Assembly: GCA_002104945.1 (NCBI GenBank)
Contig: MCFH01000003.1
Coordinates: 930,001 to 994,000 of the forward strand
DNA: 64,000 nt
Reading direction: 5' to 3'
DNA from: Piromyces finnis
Lineage: Eukaryota > Neocallimastigomycota > Neocallimastigomycetes > Neocallimastigales > Neocallimastigaceae
The notes beneath the pieces were generated by a model. It worked only from the letters and a program-made list of their open reading frames with translations. It was not told the origin of the DNA and searched no databases. The translations under genes and the position numbers were made by a program. Below are positions 30,918-43,544 of this stretch, piece by piece (position 1 is the stretch's first letter; every line of letters begins with the position of its first letter).

Positions 30918-33863
30918 GTGAGAAGAAGTACTCCTATCGTCAATAAAATAGCTTCAGCTCAGTATCAGTCAATGTCAAGTGAAGAAACAACAAGCCAGAG
31001 TGATTGGTCGAAAGAAGAATATGATGAAGAAATCGAAAGTGACTTTGAAGATACTGATATTAATGAAAATTTCTTTGTATGCGCTAATAAAAGAAAGTTA
31101 GATAAAATAAGCAAAGAACAAGATGATAATAAAGAAAAACGACTTCACAAAAACTTGAAAAATGATCCTAGACCTATTCTTACACCTGATCTTAGGAAAT
31201 GTAAATCACAAGAATTAGAAAATATACCAATAGATGTTTCTTCTAAGCAACTGCATCCTTCTATTATTGCTCAACCGAATATCAGAGAACAAAAACTAAA
31301 AGAAAAAAAACTTCGGGATAAAGAGCGTGCCAGTAGCAGTGAACAAAAGGAAGAAGAAAAGAATGAATTGGCAAGTTCTAATGAAGATCCTATTATTATC
31401 GACTATGATGAAGAAGAAATGTTATCTGCAATTACAGATAAGAAAGGTGCTAAGGTGGTAGGGAAAGATAACTCAAGTGAATCAACCAAATCTACTTCTA
31501 ATTCAACTCTAAATAAATTAATGAAAGATCAAAAGAAAGAAAAACCTGCAGAACCGAAGGTTAAGAAAACTGCTAGAAATATCCAGATGATAGCAGATAC
31601 GGAAGAATATAATGTAGTTAAAGATCTTAACGAAACAAAATGCAATATTACTTTTGGTCAATTACTTAACTCGGCTTCAAAGTTACGAACGCAAGTGTCA
31701 CAAGGTCTTAAACTGGAAAAGAACAACACAAAAATTGTGGGAACTCTGGAGAATTTTAAGGCTACTTCGGTATTAGTAAATAATGTAGATCATTCGTATG
31801 TAAGCAAAAGTAAAGAAGTATCAGAAGAAGATATCGCTATGGTAGATGCAACGGTTGATGGGGTACCAGGTAAATTATTAGTTGATTCTTGTAGCAACTT
31901 AAGTATTATAACAAAAAAATATTTAGATAAACTTCCCCATCAATATGAATCTATTGGATTGAGTTGTGGAAGAATACGTTTAGCTACTAAAAATGATGAC
32001 TATTCGGAAGGCATAATTATTAGAGTACCGATCCAGATAAATGATCTTACAATCACTGCTGATTTTAGAGTGGTGGATAAAGAAGACCCCTTTTATGATA
32101 TGTTAATTAATTTGAAAACCCAAATGGATAACAACTTATTTATCCACCCACTTCGCTATAGTCTTTGCAGATTTAACTCAAATGGATTTATTGAAGATAT
32201 TGCTCCAATTAATAACAAATATGATGATGAAGAAAAGATTATGTGTATGATACGTAGAGTCGGTGATGAAGATTTTAAAAGTGATTTGAAAAATATTGAA
32301 GGTTTACCACCTTCAAAATATATTCACAATAAAAATTTTACTGAGACTCTTAATGAAAAGTATCGAGAACAAATTGTTCGGATATTGGAAGAGAATATTG
32401 AAATTATTGCTACTTCTTCTGAAGAACTAACATCTTCGAATTTAACTCCCCATAAGATTAATTTAAAGCCAGGAGCAAAGCCAATTAAACAAAGATCATA
32501 TAGGTTAGCCAAGTTCAAATCTGATATACTTAAGGAAGAATTGTCTAAATTGATTAATAAAAAGCTAATTGAGCCATCGTACTCGGAATGGTCTTCTCCA
32601 GTGGTTTTGGTTCCGAAGCATAATGGGAAATGGAGAATGTGCGTGGACTATCGAAGAGTTAATGATTTGTCTGAAAAGGATGCCTATTCAATTCCTTTTA
32701 TAGATGAGATATTTGATAGTTTACATGGTGCAACTATATTCACTACTATGGACTTATATTCCGGCTATCATCAAATCCTTATGGATGAAGAAAGCGTTGA
32801 ATTGACAAGTTTTACAACTAAGTTTGGTAATTACCAATTCAAGGTTATGCCTTTTGGTCTCACTGGAGCACCCGCTACATTTCAGAGGGAGATGAATCGG
32901 ATTCTGTTTCCGTTAATTGGAAAGTGTGTTTATAACTTCATTGATGATATTCTGATCTATTCAAAGAGTATTGAAGAACATATTGAACATATAAATCAAG
33001 TTTTAGCAATTTTCCGGAAAAACAAACTAAAAATCAATATTGAAAAATGTCATTTTATGCAAACTGAAGTTGACGTGTTAGGCCATCGTTTAACTACAGA
33101 AGGTCTTAAACCATTAGATAACAAAATCCAAGCTATAAAAAATTGGAAACCTCCTTCGAATATCCATGAATTAAGATCATTCCTAGGTTCAATTGGATAT
33201 TATAGAGATTTTATTCCTAATTATGCTAAACTTACTGCTCCCTTGTGTAAGTTGCTTAGAAAAGGTGTTCCTTTCAAATGGTGTAATGAACAACAAGAGA
33301 GTTTTATTATATTGAAAGAAAAGTTAATTAATGCGCCTATTCTGAAATTCCCTGATTTTGAGAAAGAATTTATAATCCGAACAGATGCATCGTATGAAGG
33401 AATCGGAGGAGTATTATTACAAAAGGAAGGTACCGATATTGAACATCCAATTCATTATATTAGCCGAAGTCTGACGAAAGCAGAAAAAAATTATGGAATT
33501 ACTGACTTGGAAGGGACTGCCTTATTTTACTGCATTACTAAATTAAAGCCTTATATAATGGGAAGTCCATTCAAGACTATCGTCTATACTGATCATAAAC
33601 CATTAATTGGATTATTTAAAAATAAGGAGTCAAACAATGCAAGACAAACAAGATGGTGTTTAACAGCTAGTATGCTAGGAGTTGATATTCGTTATGAACA
33701 AGGTAAAAAGAATGTTGTAGCAGATGCACTGTCTCGAATGAGAAATGACAAAGATAAGGAAGTGTTAGCTACTAAAATTAATAAAGGTATAGAAGAAACC
33801 ATGCTATCTAAGGTAATTAAAGAATTTGTTGAAGAAAAGTTCACCAAATGTAAAAGTTTATAA
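30918..33863 (+). pseudogene. pol: Pol of A', unit 1, cut in the RNase H-integrase linker by a D LTR
   Basis: 981 residues, very close to Pol of A: protease LLVDSCSN, RT with FIDD, RNase H with TDAS, DLEGTA, YTDH and DALSR. The frame is entered by the -1 slip at 30903, not by the GTG at 30918. It ends after EEKFTK because the D LTR (from 33849) adds a few codons and a stop. Integrase is absent from this unit. Confidence 0.9.
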
Positions 33864-35309
33864 AAAAACAGATTATAAAATTTTACAATAAAACATAAAA
33901 CACGAAATAAATAAAAAGAAACAAGAAAAACAAAATCTATTTAAAAATATCTCTTTTATTAATTTTATTTAGTTATTAACTAAATAATAGTCAATAACAA
34001 TTACATCGTTTTAATCAAGAAATTTTACATGTATTTATATTTTTTGTAAATTATATTTTAATATACTATTCTATTTAATTATACATATATTCAATATAAA
34101 ATAAACAAAACTAATTTAATACTAATTTAATTAAATAATAAAATAATAAAACTAAACTAAAACTAATTAAATACACTTTTGATTCAATTTGAGTAAACTG
34201 CAAATTGAATACAGTCCATGTATTACCTATATATTAATTAAATATTAACAATACTATTTATTATATATTTATAATTAAAAATGCTAATTTAAAACTACGC
34301 TAAAGTGACCCTTAGCGTGGCAAGTTAAACTGCTGAACATAATACTTTGGTGTTCAGATATACTTGATAATTGGGGAAGATAATCAATTATTTTCTTTCC
34401 GCTAATTAATTTAGTGATTATAAAGAAATTAATTACGTTACTTCCTTTTATTAAATTTTTAAATTTAATATTAACCATCGGGTATATTTGTAGCTTACCA
34501 TCAAAGAGCTACAAGGGATTTTCACTTAAAATTACACAACCTATTATACTTGATGGTTTAACATTATATAGGTTGGTCTATATTTTTGTAAAAAGAAATA
34601 AATTTTTAATAATTAAAAAAAAAAAAATTTTTTTTGGTTCCCAGTAATTTAATATTGCTAATTGAAATATACTTTTCTTACTGTTTTTAAGTTAAACAGG
34701 TTATATCAGCATAGACAAGCCTTATTAACTAAACAACAGAGGTATAGTAGGGGTGGTAGAAAGATCCTGAAGCACGTGATGGAACTAAGATCGTGTGAAT
34801 AGGGTGACGGCAACCTTCACCATCGGATGAAAGACTCTTAGTTAATAGTCTATTATATATAACTTGGTCGGTAATTTAAAGCAGTAATAACAGTATTAAA
34901 TTAAGTTTCTTATTAATAGATTAATAAAATAAAAATAATAATTAAGTAAACTCTAAAAGAAAAAGAACAAGGAAGATAAAGAAAAATATAGTACTTTTAT
35001 CATACGACTGAATTAGGATAGTAAGGAGTGATAATATTTTTTTACAAATAATTGGTAGTGCGTGTTGTGCTAAATCATTTGTATCCAAATCTATCAAGTG
35101 GTCGATAAAGGAACTTCGAGCTTGATTATAAATAATAAATAGTCGATAAAGGAATTTCGAACTTATAAAATTTTTTTTTTAGACTGTCAAAAGGGATTTT
35201 TGAGTCTATACTGTTTCATCTGGTACTATAATCTATTCAGTCAAAGAAAAATAAAAGTGTAATATTTTAAGGGAATCGAAAAGTTATTAATAAAAATTAA
35301 AAAAAGAAA

Positions 35310-36812
35310 ATGAGGAATTCTACTTGAAGAATCGATTTTAAAGAATTAAAGAAGGAACTCAAGGATATAGAAAAGCTTCCAAAGATAATTTGGACATAAA
35401 ATCCTGGGCTTCTGAAATACATTTATGTATTGAACTTCAAGACATCACTAGTGCAAAGGAAATTTATGTGGCATGTGTCCTTACTTCTAAAGGTGAACCC
35501 AGAAAGGTAATACAAGGGTTAGAAGAAAAGGATAGTGATAGTGAAGATGACTATGAAAGTGAAAATGAAGAAGAAAACCAAGAAAATGAATCTAATGAAG
35601 AAGATTATCACTCACTTGGGAAAATTATCAATGCCCTTGAAACATTTTATGGGTTAAAAGAAAAATCAAAGTATGTTATTACGGGAACTAAGAAGACTAC
35701 GTATAAGAAGAAATGAATCAGTTAAAGATTTCAATAGAAGATATAGATCTTTATATTTAAAGTTGGATAAGAAAAAGAAGAAGCAGATTAGTGTGTTAGA
35801 TTATGCAGATTTTTTACAAAATAATAAAGAAGCATGGAGAAAAGTATCTTTAAAATATGATATCACCCTAGAAAAGACCTTTAAGATAGCTGAGAGGGTA
35901 GATAGGTTATCTATGTAATATTGACACTAAAAGAATAGATTAGGATATCTATTCTATTACAATAACACTAAATTTAAAATAAAAATAAAAATTGTTTTAT
36001 TAAAAAATATCTTTTATTATAATAGAAATTTTATTAATAACAATTACATTGATAAAATGATGAAAAATATCTTCTATTTATATTTTTCTTAAATACATTT
36101 ATATTATATTATAACTATTTATTTCTTATATATTATTATTTAAAATCTACACTAAAATCTTAATTATTAATAAATATTTTAACTATAACTATTTTTAGTA
36201 AAATACAATTTGCAATTCAAATTAAGTACTATTCAATTTGAATATGTGCCCATGTATTATTGATATATTAATTATTTATTATTTATATACTATTTATCTA
36301 TTTCTATAAAAAAACAATACTAAAACTAGGGATTTAAATTGAGAATTTCAATTTACTTGTTAAACATTAAAAATAAATTAATAATTTATTTTGTTTTAAA
36401 TTTTAATTATTAATAAATAAATTATGTCTCATTTTCTTTTTCTGAATATAATTTGTGTAACTTAAATAATAATACTTGTGGCTAAAGTTACATTAAAAAT
36501 ATCAAGCTGAGGCGTTTGATATCTTTACAATCTACTAGAATAGATAATGATGGTAATATACCAACGACTACTGCAATAACCAAAAGTTATAATCATTTTC
36601 AACCATATAAGAGAAAAGTTTCTTTTACTGAAGCCAAAAAGCCTAATAAAGATGATGAAATGAATAACTTAGTCAAGAAAATGAAGAATTTAACTATTAA
36701 AGCTTGTTTCTTCTGTATTGAACCTGGTCATTATCAACAAAATTGCCCAAAACTTCAAGCCATTATTGAAGGAAAAAAGAAGCGTTATTATGATAATCAT
36801 TTAAATCATTAA
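35310..36812 (+). pseudogene. gag: Gag of A', unit 2, broken and split by an LTR
   Basis: Copy of 29413-30915 with the same TGA, frameshifts and LTR insertion, so these lesions predate the duplication. Confidence 0.85.
35914..36529 (+). mobile_element. Solo LTR of family E in A' gag, unit 2
   Basis: Copy of 30017-30632 carried along by the tandem duplication, with the same ATCTA flanks. Confidence 0.88.
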
Positions 36813-36814
36813 GT

Positions 36815-39760
36815 GTGAGAAGAAGTACTCCTATCGTCAATAAAATAGCTTCAGCTCAGTATCAGTCAATGTCAAGTGAAGAAACAACAAGCCAGAGTGA
36901 TTGGTCGAAAGAAGAATATGATGAAGAAATCGAAAGTGACTTTGAAGATACTGATATTAATGAAAATTTCTTTGTATGCGCTAATAAAAGAAAGTTAGAT
37001 AAAATAAGCAAAGAACAAGATGATAATAAAGAAAAACGACTTCACAAAAACTTGAAAAATGATCCTAGACCTATTCTTACACCTGATCTTAGGAAATGTA
37101 AATCACAAGAATTAGAAAATATACCAATAGATGTTTCTTCTAAGCAACTGCATCCTTCTATTATTGCTCAACCGAATATCAGAGAACAAAAACTAAAAGA
37201 AAAAAAACTTCGGGATAAAGAGCGTGCCAGTAGCAGTGAACAAAAGGAAGAAGAAAAGAATGAATTGGCAAGTTCTAATGAAGATCCTATTATTATCGAC
37301 TATGATGAAGAAGAAATGTTATCTGCAATTACAGATAAGAAAGGTGCTAAGGTGGTAGGGAAAGATAACTCAAGTGAATCAACCAAATCTACTTCTAATT
37401 CAACTCTAAATAAATTAATGAAAGATCAAAAGAAAGAAAAACCTGCAGAACCGAAGGTTAAGAAAACTGCTAGAAATATCCAGATGATAGCAGATACGGA
37501 AGAATATAATGTAGTTAAAGATCTTAACGAAACAAAATGCAATATTACTTTTGGTCAATTACTTAACTCGGCTTCAAAGTTACGAACGCAAGTGTCACAA
37601 GGTCTTAAACTGGAAAAGAACAACACAAAAATTGTGGGAACTCTGGAGAATTTTAAGGCTACTTCGGTATTAGTAAATAATGTAGATCATTCGTATGTAA
37701 GCAAAAGTAAAGAAGTATCAGAAGAAGATATCGCTATGGTAGATGCAACGGTTGATGGGGTACCAGGTAAATTATTAGTTGATTCTTGTAGCAACTTAAG
37801 TATTATAACAAAAAAATATTTAGATAAACTTCCCCATCAATATGAATCTATTGGATTGAGTTGTGGAAGAATACGTTTAGCTACTAAAAATGATGACTAT
37901 TCGGAAGGCATAATTATTAGAGTACCGATCCAGATAAATGATCTTACAATCACTGCTGATTTTAGAGTGGTGGATAAAGAAGACCCCTTTTATGATATGT
38001 TAATTAATTTGAAAACCCAAATGGATAACAACTTATTTATCCACCCACTTCGCTATAGTCTTTGCAGATTTAACTCAAATGGATTTATTGAAGATATTGC
38101 TCCAATTAATAACAAATATGATGATGAAGAAAAGATTATGTGTATGATACGTAGAGTCGGTGATGAAGATTTTAAAAGTGATTTGAAAAATATTGAAGGT
38201 TTACCACCTTCAAAATATATTCACAATAAAAATTTTACTGAGACTCTTAATGAAAAGTATCGAGAACAAATTGTTCGGATATTGGAAGAGAATATTGAAA
38301 TTATTGCTACTTCTTCTGAAGAACTAACATCTTCGAATTTAACTCCCCATAAGATTAATTTAAAGCCAGGAGCAAAGCCAATTAAACAAAGATCATATAG
38401 GTTAGCCAAGTTCAAATCTGATATACTTAAGGAAGAATTGTCTAAATTGATTAATAAAAAGCTAATTGAGCCATCGTACTCGGAATGGTCTTCTCCAGTG
38501 GTTTTGGTTCCGAAGCATAATGGGAAATGGAGAATGTGCGTGGACTATCGAAGAGTTAATGATTTGTCTGAAAAGGATGCCTATTCAATTCCTTTTATAG
38601 ATGAGATATTTGATAGTTTACATGGTGCAACTATATTCACTACTATGGACTTATATTCCGGCTATCATCAAATCCTTATGGATGAAGAAAGCGTTGAATT
38701 GACAAGTTTTACAACTAAGTTTGGTAATTACCAATTCAAGGTTATGCCTTTTGGTCTCACTGGAGCACCCGCTACATTTCAGAGGGAGATGAATCGGATT
38801 CTGTTTCCGTTAATTGGAAAGTGTGTTTATAACTTCATTGATGATATTCTGATCTATTCAAAGAGTATTGAAGAACATATTGAACATATAAATCAAGTTT
38901 TAGCAATTTTCCGGAAAAACAAACTAAAAATCAATATTGAAAAATGTCATTTTATGCAAACTGAAGTTGACGTGTTAGGCCATCGTTTAACTACAGAAGG
39001 TCTTAAACCATTAGATAACAAAATCCAAGCTATAAAAAATTGGAAACCTCCTTCGAATATCCATGAATTAAGATCATTCCTAGGTTCAATTGGATATTAT
39101 AGAGATTTTATTCCTAATTATGCTAAACTTACTGCTCCCTTGTGTAAGTTGCTTAGAAAAGGTGTTCCTTTCAAATGGTGTAATGAACAACAAGAGAGTT
39201 TTATTATATTGAAAGAAAAGTTAATTAATGCGCCTATTCTGAAATTCCCTGATTTTGAGAAAGAATTTATAATCCGAACAGATGCATCGTATGAAGGAAT
39301 CGGAGGAGTATTATTACAAAAGGAAGGTACCGATATTGAACATCCAATTCATTATATTAGCCGAAGTCTGACGAAAGCAGAAAAAAATTATGGAATTACT
39401 GACTTGGAAGGGACTGCCTTATTTTACTGCATTACTAAATTAAAGCCTTATATAATGGGAAGTCCATTCAAGACTATCGTCTATACTGATCATAAACCAT
39501 TAATTGGATTATTTAAAAATAAGGAGTCAAACAATGCAAGACAAACAAGATGGTGTTTAACAGCTAGTATGCTAGGAGTTGATATTCGTTATGAACAAGG
39601 TAAAAAGAATGTTGTAGCAGATGCACTGTCTCGAATGAGAAATGACAAAGATAAGGAAGTGTTAGCTACTAAAATTAATAAAGGTATAGAAGAAACCATG
39701 CTATCTAAGGTAATTAAAGAATTTGTTGAAGAAAAGTTCACCAAATGTAAAAGTTTATAA
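36815..39760 (+). pseudogene. pol: Pol of A', unit 2, cut by a D LTR
   Basis: Copy of 30918-33863. Here the interrupting D LTR (39746-40483) is complete, and the rest of pol follows at 40484, so this unit carries the original interruption. Confidence 0.9.
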
Positions 39761-40483
39761 AAAAACAGATTATAAAATTTTACAATAAAACATAAAACAC
39801 GAAATAAATAAAAAGAAACAAGAAAAACAAAATCTATTTAAAAATATCTCTTTTATTAATTTTATTTAGTTATTAACTAAATAATAGTCAATAACAATTA
39901 CATCGTTTTAATCAAGAAATTTTACATGTATTTATATTTTTTGTAAATTATATTTTAATATACTATTCTATTTAATTATACATATATTCAATATAAAATA
40001 AACAAAACTAATTTAATACTAATTTAATTAAATAATAAAATAATAAAACTAAACTAAAACTAATTAAATACACTTTTGATTCAATTTGAGTAAACTGCAA
40101 ATTGAATACAGTCCATGTATTACCTATATATTAATTAAATATTAACAATACTATTTATTATATATTTATAATTAAAAATGCTAATTTAAAACTACGCTAA
40201 AGTTATTAAACTAATTTTAATTAAATAAAAACTTTTTAAGATTTAATTTGAATATTTAAAATATTTAAATTTAATTATCCATTAATTTAAACATTTATCC
40301 AAATTTCATTTGTAACTTTGATATTTTAAAATTAATCTTTATTTAATTATTCCATAAAATTTATACAATAAATTTTATAAACAATTTTTTTTTTTTTTTT
40401 TTTTTATTAAAATATCAAAATTATTATTCAATAATTACTAATTAATTATTAAATAATTTAAAGATATACTTTATATCTTTACA
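39746..40483 (+). mobile_element. Complete solo LTR of family D (738 bp) inserted in A' pol
   Basis: TGTAAAAGTTTATAAA to ATATCTTTACA, flanked by a 5-bp duplication CCAAA (39741-39745 and 40484-40488). It splits the codons between EEKFTK and the following integrase. A poly-T run lies at 40384-40405. Its first 458 bp are the D segment found at the head of both tandem units. Confidence 0.9.
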
Positions 40484-41596
40484 CCAAAATAGATGGGGTG
40501 TATTACTTTATTGATGGAAGGAATTATCGAAAACTGATCACGGAAACCAATGAAAAGCTGAGATTGATTTTGGAAGCTCATAACATTGGACATGAAGGAT
40601 ATTATAAAACTTATCAACGTCTGAGAAAAAGCTATTATTGGAACGACATGGTTAATGATATTCGAAGAGTTGTAGCCAAATGTGAAAAATGCCAACTTAA
40701 TCGCCCTCAACCATATCCAGAACCTACGGAAAATCTTCCAACTGAGGTTGAAGCTCCTTTCACTCATCTGGGTTTAGATATCATTGGTCCATTGGTAAAA
40801 ACTCGTAACAATAACCAATATATTATAGTTGCAGTGGATCATTTCACAAAATGGGTCGAAGCAGAACCCACCGAAAATATCACTTCAAAGGATGTCATAA
40901 AATTTTTAATCAATGTTTTCTCTCGGCATGGAGTACCACAAGTCATTACAACCGATAACGGTGTCCAATTTACCTCAGATATGACCAAAGTTTTCCTGGA
41001 CTTATGATGTCTATGTCAAGTTTGTCTCAACTTATCATCCTGAAAGTAATGGTTTGACTGAAAATAGAAACAAAGAAATTGGAAAGCTTCTAAGACTGCT
41101 TGGAACAGAAAACAAGGATTGGGATGAAGTTTTGCCTTCTGCTCTTTGGGCGCTCAGAACTACTAAAAATACTGTCACAAACCACTCTAGTTTTGAATTA
41201 GTTTGTGGAAGCGAAGATCAGCAACCCTTTGATATTGCCGCCAGACCTACTAAGGGTATTAATCAGTCTTCGGATGAAATCTTACTTGAGAAGTTTATTA
41301 ATCATTACAGGTGGACGTTGGAAGCTTGTGAAAATATTAAAAATGCGAATAAATACTGGGCTACTAGAAGGGAAGAAAAACAAAGTATGACTAAGGGCAA
41401 AAATATCCATATCGGTGATCTAGTATTAGTTAGAAATTTTAATCGAACGAAGTTAGAGCCTTATTTCGTTGGACCACTCAAAGTTGTCAAGAAACAATTC
41501 AATACGGTTACTTTAGCGGATATATCCACTGGAATTCAGATGAACCGAAATGTTCATCTTAAGAACATTGTAAAGTTTAACTCTGCTTTTGCGTAA
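40484..41596 (+). pseudogene. pol: Integrase part of A' pol
   Basis: Resumes pol after the D LTR: zinc-finger residues (HNIGHEG...CEKC), catalytic aspartates in LDIIGP and TDNGVQF and the glutamate of SNGLTEN, then the C-terminal module with LEPYFVGP. A loss of two bases near 41006 (in the LDLYD codons) shifts the frame, and VCGSED replaces VYGRED. The stop is followed by the same short tail and G-run as in A. Confidence 0.9.
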
Positions 41597-41619
41597 GCAA
41601 AAGTCTTCGTGGGGGCACT

Positions 41620-41812
41620 TGTTAAGGAATCAACAAATAATGTTACTCTTGTCATAATTAATGCTTATGACCTAATCCATTATTGTTTCTAAATGTATGA
41701 AAACTTTACAATATTCTTATTTGTAAATTAATGTATACACTTAAATTATATTTAAAATTATTAATAATTATTTTTATTGAACTTAAAAATTAATTTAGTA
41801 ATAATAATATAT
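41620..41812 (+). repeat. Truncated 3' LTR of A'
   Basis: TGTTAAGGAATCAAC and the next 180 bp match the start of the family-A LTR, then break off at AATAATATAT. The preceding GTGGGGGCACT is the polypurine tract. The LTR is joined to a leader fragment. Confidence 0.85.
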
Positions 41813-42177
41813 CAGTAATTTAATATTGCTAATTGAAATATACTTTTCTTACTGTTTTTAAGTTAAACAGGTTATATCAGAATAGACAAGCCTTATTAAC
41901 TTAACAACAAAGGTATAATAGGGGTGGTAGAAAGATCCTGAAGCACGTGACGGAACTAAGATCGTGTGAATAGGGTGACGGCAACCTTTACCATCGGATG
42001 AAAGACTCTTAGTTATTAGTCTATTATATATAACTTGGTCGGTAATTTAAAACAGTAATAACAATATTAAATTAAGTTTCTTATTGATAAATTAATAAAA
42101 TAAAAATAATAATTAAGTAAATTCTAAAAGAAAGAGAAAAAGGAAGATAAAGAAAAATATAGTACTTTTATCATACG
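41813..42177 (+). repeat. Stray leader fragment of an A-like element
   Basis: Matches 28746-29112 in the same orientation, with several substitutions (GATGACGG versus GATGGAAC-type differences), so it is not part of the recent tandem duplication. It is cut at ATCATACG by the next insertion. Confidence 0.75.
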
Positions 42178-42708
42178 TGTAATGTTTTTATTAGATAAAT
42201 AATAATATTATTATTTTATCAATAAAAACTAAATTTTACCACAATAGGTATACACTAAAATAGGTAATTTGTTTTTTTTAGAAAAATAATTTTTTATTAA
42301 TAAAAATCTGGAAATTAATTTTATTTATTAATTAGTATTTGTAATACTTTAAATTACTTATTTCTAATTAATAAAAACACAAAGAAAATTTTTTGATAAA
42401 AAATTCACTCGTATTTATATTTTTTATAAAAATTTTTTGAATTTTAAAGAATTAATTTCATTATATAAAAATAGAAAAATAAAATAATTTTTTAATTTTT
42501 TTTAGAATATTCTTAAGTTCTTTAAATTAATTGATAAAAATTCGAGAACTACAATAATTGCTTCATTAATGTATTTATATTTTGTAATAATAAAAATTAT
42601 TTATAAAATTGATATCAGGTTGAGTCGAACCCAGAATGTTCAAATTGATAATTCTAGTTTTGACTATTGAATCAATATAGCTATTTAACTATTTTATGGA
42701 TTCGTTAC
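42178..42708 (+). repeat. LTR-like insertion related to the D/E group
   Basis: Starts TGTAATGTTTTT directly after a broken leader and contains a CTCGTATTTATATTTTTT block like those of D and E. I take TTCGTTACA at about 42700-42708 as its likely end, but no target duplication confirms it. A GTTGAGTCGAACCCAG string inside resembles a tRNA T-arm. Confidence 0.4.
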
Positions 42709-42802
42709 AATTGTAAAATATTGTGTATTAATAGAATAATGTATTAATACGTATTTAAAATAATGTATAATGTATTAAATTAATGTACCGTAAATTTTTA
42801 TA

Positions 42803-42902
42803 AAATTTATATCACAATACATTAACATAAATTTATGTAAATTTTATTTTTTAATTACAAAAATTTATATCACAATACATTAACATAAATTTATGTAAAA
42901 TT
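42803..42902. repeat. Pair of direct repeats of about 40 bp
   Basis: AATTTATATCACAATACATT plus the following TAACATAAATTTATGTAAA occurs twice, about 60 bp apart. The rest of 42903-43540 is AT-rich without a recognisable gene; a small GC-richer piece (CCTAGCGAGGGCTCTGG) is at about 43370. Confidence 0.6.
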
Positions 42903-43544
42903 TAATTTTATGATAAGATAAAGTTTTTGATGATAAAATAAAATTTTAAATTAAATAATTTTTAACCAATAAATATTTTAGATAATAAAAAATTTTTTTA
43001 TAAACTAAGCCTCAAAATTAGAAATAAATAAATTAAATATATGTTTGAGATATAATCAATCATATAGTAAATAAATCAAAACTTTATTTAAAGTTTAGAA
43101 AATTCTTTAGTAAATAAATTGAATTTAAATAGTTTAATACAAATAATTTCTTTTAATAAATGTATAAATGTAAACAATGTAAAATTATAATATTAAAACA
43201 TGTATATTAGAATTTATTCAATTTATTTAAAAAGTATAAATAAAGAAAATTTTTCAACTATTGAAACGATAGTTGGAAAATCGTATAGGTTAATTTTGTT
43301 TAGATAAATTAACATTAGTTTATAATTAGTTTAGTTTTTTTTTGAATAATGAAAATTATTAATTGATTACCTAGCGAGGGCTCTGGTAAAATAACCTTCA
43401 CGGTAAAGTAATCAACGGTTGTTTTAGTTTAGTTTGTTTAAAATAATTTAATAAATAAAATATAATAATTAAAAATAATTTAAAGTTTAGTTTAGTCTAT
43501 TAAGTGTATACAAACCTGAAATTAGTTTAGTTTATTTTACATTT

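Larger units (their letters stand above)
27952..33848 (+). repeat. Tandem duplication, unit 1 (5,897 bp)
   Basis: Comprises 458 bp of a D-family LTR (27952-28409), then A' leader, broken gag with an inserted LTR, and pol up to the D insertion point. Unit 2 (33849-39745) repeats it. I see only three differences, all inside the D part (for example CATGCATTTATA here versus CATGTATTTATA). The D-to-leader junction shows a 5-base shared string, AAAGT. Confidence 0.92.
33849..39745 (+). repeat. Tandem duplication, unit 2 (5,897 bp)
   Basis: Same content as 27952-33848; every coordinate is shifted by 5,897. Coding parts appear identical. Its D part (33849-34306) matches the third D copy (39746-40203) rather than the first, which fits unequal recombination between two D LTRs. 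Confidence 0.92.

Noticed and set aside
30918-30920. GTG as a start codon for A' pol directly after the gag stop
   Set aside because: The frame is open upstream through the TTTAAAT heptamer, and A and B have the same arrangement, so frameshifting explains expression better than a GTG start.
42609-42690. tRNA-like T-arm (GTTGAGTCGAACCCAG in the plus strand)
   Set aside because: A TTCGA loop is visible, but the T-stem does not pair well, and I could not form acceptor or anticodon stems; at best a very old relic.
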